Position numbers and translations under genes: made by a program
In this document: in pieces, positions 34,953 to 44,600 of the stretch
Layout of the letters: the number at the start of each line of letters is the position of its first letter
Position numbering within the stretch: position 1 is the stretch's first letter
Notes under the pieces: generated by a model
Database searches by the model: none
What the model saw: the letters and a program-made list of their open reading frames with translations, nothing else
What the model was told of the DNA's origin: nothing
Source of the DNA: Leptospiraceae bacterium
Lineage (GTDB): Bacteria > Spirochaetota > Leptospiria > Leptospirales > Leptospiraceae
Assembly (NCBI GenBank): GCA_024233865.1
Contig: JACKPA010000008.1
Span: 13,501 to 77,500, forward strand
DNA length: 64,000 nucleotides
Reading direction: 5' to 3'

Positions 34953-37900
34953 ATGAAGAAGAGCACAATTGTTCTACTGAACCTACTCATTATACTGAGT
35001 TTAGGTTGCGGTGGTGGGAAAAAAAAGGGATTTTTGCCCTTTTTAGGCTTAGGAGACGAAGCAGATGGTAGTTCTAAGGGTGATACAACCCTTGAATCCA
35101 TTTATGTCACTCCACCAAAAGATGCTATTGCTGTGGAAACCTTTTCCAAGTTTAAGGCAACCGGAATCTATGCAGACGGAACTCACAAAGACATCACAGA
35201 TTCTGTGACGTGGAGTTCGGAAACCACAAGTATTTCCGAAGTAGATACGGCTGGAAAAGCGAAAGGAATCACCCCAGGGCAAACAAAAATTATTGCAACC
35301 CAGGATGGAATGTCCGGAAATGGTGATTTAACCGTAAAAGATGTCACCTTGGAATACATCGAAATTACTCGATTTGAGCCAATAGCAGCCGGTACAAGTG
35401 CTACTTTTAAGGCGATAGGAGTTTTTTCCGATGGAACAACCCAAGACTTGACCGATTTTGTGGATTGGAGTTCATCCGATGGTGGTGTTGCTCCCATAAA
35501 CAATGTTGACGATGGGACAAAAGGAAAAGCAAGTGGTTCGTCTACCGGACAAACGACGGTAACGGCAACCCTGGCTGGAGTTTCCGGAACATCAACCTTA
35601 GATGTGGTATCCAAAACTTTGGTATCCATTTCCATAGACCCGGATACATCTATCGCAAAAAATTCCTTGAAAAGTTATAAAGCGACAGGAACTTTTTCCG
35701 ATGGAAGTACCCAAGATTTAACCAATGATGTAACCTGGAGTTCATCCGATACCGGAATTGCAACTATTGAAAACAGTGCTGCCTTAAAAGGAAAAGCAAC
35801 CGGAATGTCTTCTGGAAGTGCAACGATTTCAGCAACTTTCAGCGGAATTACGGGAAGTTCGGTTTTAAGTGTGACATCTGCCACCTTAACATCCATTTCC
35901 ATTGGTCCTGATGTTTCCATAGCCAAGGGTACAAACAAACAGTTTGTAGCAATGGGAACATTTTCAGACGGAAGTACTCTGGATATAAGCGACATGGTTA
36001 CTTGGACATCTTCTTTGACAGATATAGCCGGTGTAAGCAACGTTTCCGGTTCGGAAGGTTATGCTCAGTCTTTAACAACGGGGACAAGTAAAATTACGGC
36101 AGCGTTAGGAAGCGTGACTGGAAGCGCAAACTTAACCATAACTTCAGCAACATTGTCATCTATTTCGGTAAGCCCAGGAAGTGCAACCATTGTAGCGGGG
36201 ACAACCCAGCAATTTACTGCAACAGGAATTTATTCAGACGGTACGAGCCAAGATATAACTGATGTGGTTAGTTGGAGTTCTGCAAACGAAGTGATTGCAA
36301 TGGCAAGCAATATTTCCGGTAACAATGGTCTGACCTATGGAGATAGTGCAGGAACTGTAGGAATCACAGCGACCTTAGACGGAGTGAGTGGAAGTGCAAA
36401 CTTGACTGTAAATCCGGCTGTCACATTGTCATCTATTAGTGTGACACCGGCAACAAAATCCATTGCCAAAGGGCTTACACAGCAGTATACTGCAACGGCT
36501 ATATATTCTGATGGCACAAACCAAGACGTTACCAATAGTGCAACATGGAGTTCCGGAACAACCTCTACTGCGACTATAAGCAATGCAAGCGGAACACAAG
36601 GTCTTGCTACATCTGCCAACACCGGTAGTACGGTTATTAGTGCTACATGGAACGGGAAAACGGGAAACGCCAATTTAACCGTAACAGCAGCAACGGTTGT
36701 GTCTATTGCGGTAACACCTGCAAACCAATCAGTGTAGCTAAGGGATTAACTAAACAATTCACTGCAACGGAACGTATACGGACGGTACAACACAAGATAT
36801 AACAACTTCTGTAGCATGGATGTCCGATAGCAATTCTGATAGTGTGGATGACAATTTGATAGCTTCCATAAGTAATGTGGGTGGTAGCAATGGTCTTGCC
36901 ACATCTACAAACCAAGGTAACCGTAATCAGTGCTACTTTAAATGGAGTAAGCGGAAGCACCAATTTTACTGTTACGGCGGCTACTTTAGTATCTTTGGCT
37001 ATTTCACCTACAAATCCGAGTATAGCTAAAGGATTAACCCAACAATTTACGGCAACAGCTACCTATACGGATAATTCTACTCAAAATGTAACAACTTCTT
37101 CTGTTTGGAGTTCTGGAACAGGTTCTGTAGCAACTGTAAGCAGTGGCGGTGGTTCTGAAGGTTTGGCACTTCAGCCAATACAGGGACAACGGTTATTACC
37201 GCAACTTTTGGCGGACAGAGTGCAAATACGAATTTAACCGTAACATCTGCTGCGTTAGTGTCTATTGCCGTAACACCATCTAGTGCAAAGTATTGCCAAA
37301 GGTCTTACCCAACAATACACCGCAACTGGTACATACACAGACAATAGTACACAAAATATTACGACTTCTGTAACATGGTCAGAATCCAGTTCGGGAAGTA
37401 ATGCAAGTGTCAGCAACGCAGGTGGTTCTCAAGGTCTTGCAACCGGTCTTAATGTAGCTAGTGGAATTACGATCACTGCATCATTGAGCGGCAAAACGGG
37501 AACGGCAACCTTGAATGTAACTGCTGCACAAATTGTTACTTTGACGGTGAGTCCTTCTTCACAAACCGTTGCAGCCGGTTCTACAGTGCCATTTACTGCG
37601 ACTGCTACCTATACGGACTCAACTTCCGGTGATGCAACGAATTCCGTTACTTGGACATCCAGCAATACGGGATTAGCTACGGTTAGCAATGGTGTAGGAA
37701 CCAAAGGGTAGCTACAGGTGTGAGTGCAGGTACTGGAATCACAATTACGGCAACAGACCCAGTAACAGTAAAACGGCTACTGGTAGCTTGACTGTAACCC
37801 TTGCTGTTACTGCTATTTCCATTTCACCGAATGGAATCAGCTTGCCTATAAGTTTCAATCAACAATACACCGCTACTGCAACCTATAGTAATGGTACAAC

Positions 37901-40022
37901 AGGCGATGTAACAAATAGTGTAACTTGGGCTTCTTCAGCAACCGCTAAAGCTACAATCAGTAACTCTGCCGGTTCACAAGGGCTTGCTACTACGGTTGCA
38001 GCAGGAGCCACAAACATTACTGCTACATTAGGAGCGGTTTCTTCTAATACTGTTGTATTGACTGTCACTAGTGCAAGCTTACTTACCATTTATATTGGTG
38101 AAAATGCTTATATTCCAATATACTCAGATGAACCAACAAATACAAAGAAAACTAACAAGTCTTACTATGCGTTGGGTAACTTTAGTGATGGTACTCAACT
38201 GAACATTACAAATCAAGTTACTTGGAGTTCTTCCAATACTGGTATTGCTACAATAAGCAATGCAACAGGAGAAAAAGGAAAATCCACTGCTGTAGCAGTT
38301 GGTGGACCTACGGTAATTTCTGCATCTTTAAGTGGCAAAACTGGTAGTGCAAATCTTACGGTTAGAGCAAGTAATAACACTCCTGTCTATGATACATTCA
38401 ATGGTAATTTAATCAGTACGATACCAGTGAATATGGATGTGAAAGATAATTCAAATAACCTCCTACCTGGAGTATACATAAGAATCTGTACAGACAATCC
38501 TTGTACGATGATTATATTTGAAGGTATTACAGACGGTTCGGGTCACCTTTCCGGAAGTATTACACTAAACACTGGTTCCGATGCTATTGATGTATACGCT
38601 CAAGGTTTCAAAGGTTCTCTATCTTCTGATGTAGTGACAATTCCTGTAGTGAAAAGTATTGATGGAACACTCAAAATCATCTTGCAGTTTGGTGATCTAG
38701 TACTAACTGGAGCTGATGCTAGCACATGGAATAGCCAATCAATTGCAGATAGTGATGGTGATGGCGTACAGGATGATAGGGATGCCTATCCAAACGATTC
38801 AAACAAAGCGTTCAAGTTAAGATTCCCAACAAAAGCGGACAAAGTCTTGACCTATTCTATGGAAAAAGACTGGCCTTCTACAGTATCAAGTTTGGATGCG
38901 AATGACTATGTAGTCCAACTCTATAATGAAGAAGATTTGAATGCAAGTGGTAAAATTGTAGAAATTCGGGGATACTATGAAATAATAGTAAGGGGGGCTG
39001 GACCTTATCAAGGTAGATTCAAAATAAGATTGCCAGCTTCAGCCAACGTGAGTGAATACAAAATTATCATGAAAAACTATCTTGGTAATCTCAAAACAAA
39101 TAATCCAGACCTAACAAATGCTGGTGCCGGTGAGTACAAACTTACTAATCCTACAGCTTCAGATTTGAAAGATAAATTGTATGTGATTGTTCAAGAGTCT
39201 TCTACTGATACTGTTGATGTATTATTGGATTATAATGGAGCAGTAGCAAGCTCAGACGTATATTGTAGTAATACTGGTGGTAGTGGGTATAAACCTAGTT
39301 ATTGTAATGTTTCGTCACCATTGCCTTTTAAACCTGGTGATATATCAGAAATGACCATTAAGTTTGCTACACCAATTGATAGGAGTATACTTGGTAACGC
39401 ACCTTATGATATTTTCTATCATGGTTACTATAAAGCTGGAGGACAAACTAGTACATACTGGAGAGAAATTCACCGCACTGGTATGGGATATCTTTGGTCT
39501 TCTTCGGACTCTAATCCTAGTAAACCAAGTGATAGACCAGATGGTTCTGAGAAATACATGCACCCAAATCCAGCAAGTAGCAATGCTTTCCAATGGAGTT
39601 TGATTATCCCAGGTGCGTGGAAACCACAGATAGAAGGACGTGATATGAACAACTATGGTGGTGCTAACAGGTCTGCTTATCCAAAATATGTGGACTGGGT
39701 TAGTTCTTCTGGAGTAGACTACAGAAGTTGGTATAAGGAAGATGCAAATTATGTTTCCGGTAATGCGTATCAAATCCATAGTAAACCCAACAAATACTTG
39801 TGTAAAGACTGTAGCGGTTCAGAAGCTTATGATCCAGCAACTGCCTTAACAGGTACTTATGGTGTATTTGCTTTTGTAGAAGAAGTAAAACAACATGGCA
39901 GTAGCCTTATGGCTTATATTGCTCGCCCTGAAAACAGACCAATTATCGTACCGATTTCGATATTGTTACTTGGTCTCGGATTTGGCTTGTTCTTAAAATT
40001 TAGAGTTAGGAGAACAGCTTAA
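34953..40022 (+). pseudogene. Big_2-repeat (Lig-like) surface lipoprotein, interrupted by several frameshifts
   Basis: The gene starts with a lipoprotein signal (LLIILSLGC, Cys19) and CGGGKKKGFLPFL and encodes about twelve Big_2 Ig-like repeats. Frames are 34953–36737, then pieces at about 36875–37237 and 37283–37711, then 37788–40022. Comparison with the intact paralogue at 41602 shows small deletions, for example at about 36730, 36770, 36917, 37170, 37290 and 37710, all within the repeat block. The last frame encodes repeats 11–12, a Ca-binding-like SDGDGVQDDRDAYPNDSN, a unique beta-rich domain and a tail GSSLMAYIARPENRPI, a hydrophobic helix and RVRRTA. If the indels are real, only a truncated lipoprotein of 594 residues is made; if they are assembly errors, the gene encodes a protein of about 1690 residues. 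Confidence 0.8.
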
Positions 40023-40026
40023 ACTA

Positions 40027-40068
40027 TCTTCTCCTAGCGAGTGACTAAAGCCACTCGCTAGGAGAAGA
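40027..40068. repeat. Perfect 17-bp-stem palindrome after the first Big_2 gene
   Basis: TCTTCTCCTAGCGAGTG (40027–40043) is perfectly complementary to 40052–40068, with an 8-base loop ACTAAAGC. It begins five bases after the stop codon. The following T-run is poor, and the intact paralogue has nothing similar, so it may be an inserted REP-like element rather than a terminator. Confidence 0.75.
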
Positions 40069-40104
40069 TTTCTCTTAGCGGGGGGAACCTCCTCATAACC
40101 TACC

Positions 40105-40133
40105 AAACCATGGTAAATAACCATGGTTTTTTT
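40105..40133 (+). terminator. Rho-independent terminator
   Basis: AAACCATGGT (40105–40114) pairs with ACCATGGTTT (40120–40129) around a 5-base loop and is followed by a run of T. The A-run on the other side lets it serve the converging Uma2 gene also. Confidence 0.85.
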
Positions 40134-40160
40134 GTATTTCAGTATAACGAAGTCGTAAGG

Positions 40161-40949
40161 CTACTTATTGCCTATCCCAATTAATTTATCCGGATCAAAG
40201 CCTAGTTCTCGCAGTTTTTTAGCCAATATCTCTTTCTCCAAACGTTCTTTTTCCTTCTCTGAACGTTCCTTTTCCTTCTCCAAGCGTTCCTTTTCAGCTC
40301 GCTCTCGTTCCCTTACTTTCTCCAAATGCTCTCGTTCAAATTCTAACAAAATTAGATTTTTTTGTTTGTCATACATCCTCAGATATGTCTTGGACTCACC
40401 TTTCATTTTTCCTCTCCATACCCCTAACCAACAGTTCAACTCTCTTGACCACAGCCAACCTTCCGGATTCTTCACCAACTCTTCGTAAAATCCGTAAGAA
40501 TTCAAACTCCAACCACGTAGATAATCCGGATTATATGGATCATATACATAGTATTCCGATGCGTGAAACGTTTGCTCATATAGTTCCTTTTTTATCCCCA
40601 AGTCAACTTGGTAAGTACTCTCAGACAATAATTCCACTATAACATCAGGAAATTTCCAGTTTTCTTCCCATAGCGTCCAGGTTTTCCGTTCCTTTTTTCC
40701 ATCCACACCTTTCACCAGAAAAAAGTCCGGACCTCTCATATCTTGGTTTTTCAATTCTTGGGGATTGAAGTATAGAAACATATTTCCCCCGGCAAAAAAG
40801 TCTTTTCGATTGCCCATAACAAATTCAGCCGAGTCAATCAGAATATTCATGTTTTCTCTGTGAACAGGCGTTTCCAAAGGAATACCGTCATCACAAGGCA
40901 GATTTTTGGGAAATTTTATTTGTTTGGAAATGGTTGCTATTTGTGACAT
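40161..40949 (-). CDS. Uma2-family (DUF820) putative endonuclease
   Basis: This 262-residue protein is of the Uma2 type, a PD-(D/E)XK fold family. It has MRGPDFFLV, then FPDVIVELLSESTYQVDLGIKKELYEQTF, where Asp, Glu and a Lys supply the active site, and HASEYYVYDPYNPDYLRGW. The last ~60 residues are an unusually long charged coiled coil (ERERAEKERLEKEKERSEKE) ending in ELGFDPDKL, a form common in Uma2 proteins. Members are abundant and often multicopy in cyanobacteria and spirochaetes, with uncertain cellular role. It converges on the first Big_2 gene through the terminator at 40.1 kb. Confidence 0.87.
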   Translation of the reverse strand: MSQIATISKQIKFPKNLPCDDGIPLETPVHRENMNILIDSAEFVMGNRKDFFAGGNMFLYFNPQELKNQDMRGPDFFLVKGVDGKKERKTWTLWEENWKFPDVIVELLSESTYQVDLGIKKELYEQTFHASEYYVYDPYNPDYLRGWSLNSYGFYEELVKNPEGWLWSRELNCWLGVWRGKMKGESKTYLRMYDKQKNLILLEFEREHLEKVRERERAEKERLEKEKERSEKEKERLEKEILAKKLRELGFDPDKLIGIGNK

Positions 40950-41072
40950 ACTTTTTCTCCATGGAACAATCCTATTACAATGATGAATTCAATAGTTATT
41001 GTTTTTCAAAAACCGATCAAGGTTTTTTTTAAAATGGGAGACAAAACCTTAATAAATAAAATGGGCTGTTTT

Positions 41073-41507
41073 TTACACAGGCTCTACCAGTGAAACAACT
41101 ATACGTTCAAAACCAATAAATACCAAACTGATAGGATGGATATAGAAATCGCTCATGTCTTTAAAAAAGGGATTGTGAGTATGAAACTTTTGATTTACCT
41201 TTATCTCATTGGAAAAAACATACCCATCATAGTAGAATTTCATGGTAGAAAGAAGTTCTTCTTTTCGCTCAAATAGATTACATTCCATTAAAACATTAGA
41301 TAGCATTTCCTTAATTTCAGTTTCGGTAAAACCAAATAGTGAATTGTATTCTTCATCTAAAGTTAAATGTGTCGCAATGTTAAAAGCGCTAGATAGGTCA
41401 GTCAAGTGGTTTTTGGTGAATGAAAGCTCATTGAAGAAAAGAAAAAAACCACAATTCGTATCATTTTTTTTAAAACCGTAATTTTTTTTATTTATTTTGC
41501 GTCTCAT
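41073..41507 (-). pseudogene. Remnant of an AAA-ATPase-like/DUF1703 gene
   Basis: A 144-residue frame contains LTDLSSAFNIATHLTLDEEYNSL, FGFTETEIKEML and MKFYYDGYVFS, followed by HNPFF. This is the middle part of the AAA-ATPase-like plus DUF1703 (PD-(D/E)XK) proteins, in which the full length is about 500–600 residues. The Walker motifs upstream and the nuclease domain downstream are missing, so only a fragment remains. It lies between the two Big_2 paralogues. Confidence 0.65.
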
Positions 41508-41601
41508 TATTAGATATATGGAAAAGCTAATAATTTCTTTCCAAATTAGCTATGCAATTTTGCTTTAAGCGAATAAAGATATTACCAAGGAGTTAGTCAA
41601 G

Positions 41602-44600
41602 ATGAAGAAAATCACAATTGTTCTATTTAACCTGCTCATTTTATTGAGTTTAGGTTGTGGTGGTGGGACAAAAAAGGGATTTCTCCCCTTTTTGGATTTA
41701 GGGGATGGATCGGATGGAAGCTCAAAAGGAAGTACAGACCTCCAATCCATTTATGTCACCCCACCGGAAGATTCTATTGCCGTGGAAACATATTCAAAAT
41801 TTAAGGCAACCGGAATTTACGCAGACGGAAGCCACAAAGACATCACGGATTCTGTGACGTGGGGTTCGGAAACCACAAGTATTTCCGAAGTGGATTCTGG
41901 AGGAAAAGCGAAAGGAATCACCCCAGGGCAAACAAAAATTATTGCAACCCAGGATGGAATGTCCGGAAATGGTGATTTAACCGTAAAAGATGTTACCTTG
42001 GAATATATCGAGGTAAGCCGATTTGATCCAATCGCAGTCGGAACAAGTGCTCGTTTTAAGGCAATAGGAGTTTTTTCGGACGGAACTACGCAAGACTTAA
42101 CCGATTACGTTGATTGGAGTTCTTCCGATTCTGGTGTAGCCCCTATAAGCAATACTGATGATGGGACAAAAGGAAAGGCAAGCGGTTCATCTACCGGTCA
42201 AACAACGATTACAGCAACACTAAATGGAATTAGCGGAACCTCAACGTTAGAAGTTGTTAGCAAAACATTGGTATCCATTGCTATTGACCCGAATACATCC
42301 ATTGCAAAAGGTTCTGGGAAAAGCTATAAAGCAACAGGAACTTTTTCTGATGGAAGTACCCAGGATTTAACCGATGATGTGACATGGAGTTCATCCGATA
42401 CCGGAATTGCAACCATTGAAAACAGTGCTGCCTTAAAAGGAAATGCAACCGGAATGTCGTCAGGGAGTGCAACGATTTCAGCAACTTTTAGTGGAATTAC
42501 GGGAAGTTCGGTTTTAAGCGTGACATCTGCCACCTTAACATCCATTTCCATTGGTCCTGATGTTTCCATAGCTAACGGGACGGGCAAGCAGTTTACCGCT
42601 ATTGGAACTTTTTCTGATGGAAGCACTTTGGACATAAGTGATTTGGTGACATGGACATCTTCTTTAACGGAAATAGCTGGTATAAGCAATGTTTCCGGTT
42701 CGGAAGGTTACGCTCAATCTTTAGGAACAGGTACAAGCAAAATTACGGCAACTTTGGGCAGCATAAGCGGAAGTGCAAACTTGACCGTAAGCTCGGCAAC
42801 ATTGTCATCTATTTCGGTAAGCCCAGGAAGTGCAACCATTGTAGAAGGAACAAATAAGCAATTTATAGCAACGGGAATCTATTCCGATGGAACAAGTCAA
42901 GATATAACAAACATAGTTAGCTGGAGTTCCGCAAATGAAACAATAGCGATTGTGAGTAATGTTTCCGGCTACAATGGGTTGGCTTATGGAGATAGCGCTG
43001 GAACTGTGGGACTAACGGCAACATTGGACGGAGTGAGTGGAAGTGCAAACTTGACTGTAAACCCGGCTGTCACGTTGTCATCTATTAGTGTGACACCTGC
43101 AACAAAATCCATTGCCAAAGGGCTAACACAGCAGTATACTGCAACGGCTATATATTCTGATGGCACAAACCAAGATATTACCAATAGTGCAACATGGAGT
43201 TCAGGGACAACCTCTACTGCGACTATAAGCAATGCAAGCGGAACACAAGGTCTTGCTACATCTGCCAACACCGGTAGCACGGTTATTAGTGCCACATGGA
43301 ACGGGAAAACGGGAAACGCTAATCTAACCGTAACAGCAGCAACGGTTGTGTCTATTGCGGTAACACCTGCAAACCAATCGATAGCAAAAGGTTTAACGAA
43401 ACAATATACGGCAACGGGAACCTATACGGACGGAACAACACAGGATATAACAACTTCTGTGACATGGAAGTCTGATAGCAATTCCGACGGAGTGGATGAC
43501 AATTTGATTGCTTCCATAAGCAATGTGGGTGGTAGTAATGGTCTTGCTACGTCAACAAACCAAGGAACAACTGTAATCAGCGCAACCTTGAATGGAGTGA
43601 GCGGAAGCACAAACTTAAATGTAACGGCAGCAACGGTTGCATCCTTAGCAATTTCACCCACAAATCCAAGTGTGGCAAAGGGTCTAACGAAGCAATTCAC
43701 AGCAACGGCTACCATGACCGACAGCACAACACAAGATGTAACAACTGCTGCTCTATGGAGTTCGGACACAACATCGGTAGCAACCATAAGCAATGGTGCC
43801 GGTTCACAGGGATTGGCAACATCAGCAAGCATGGGAACTACTCTGATTACGGCAAGTTATGGCGGACAGAGTGCGAATACCAATTTGACCGTTACGGCAG
43901 CAGCAGTAGCATCTATTGCGGTGACACCTACAAACCCAAGTGTAGCAAAAGGTCTAACGAAACAATTCACGGCAACGGCTACCATGACGGATGGTTCAAA
44001 CCAAGACGTAACAACTGCATCAACCTGGAATTCCGGGACAACTTCTATTGCGACAATTAGCAGTGCAAGCGGTTCGGAAGGTTTGGCAAGTAGTACGAAT
44101 ACGGGAACAACTCTGATAAGTGCTACATGGAATGGAAAAACGGGGAGCACGAATCTAACCGTAACAGCAGCATCTTTGGTTTCGATTACCGTAACACCCG
44201 GAAATCAAAGTGTATCCAAAGGTTTAAACCAGCAGTATACCGCAACCGGTGCATATACGGACGGAAGTACCCAAGACCTAACAAGCGTAGTGACATGGGC
44301 ATCGTCTAATACGGGTAATGCGACAATAAGTAATGCAGGTGGAAGCAATGGTTTGGCAAATACTACTAATGTAGGCAGTACAACAATCAGTGCAACTTAT
44401 AATGGAATAACGGGTAGTACCGGTTTAACGGTAACGGATGCAGCTTTAGTATCCATAGCGGTAACTCCAGGCAATCAATCCATTGCCAAAGGTCTAACCC
44501 AACAGTATGTTGCAACGGGAACGTATACGGACGGAAGTACCCAAAATATTACAACATCTGTGACATGGAAATCCGATGGGAATGCTGATGGTGCTGATGA

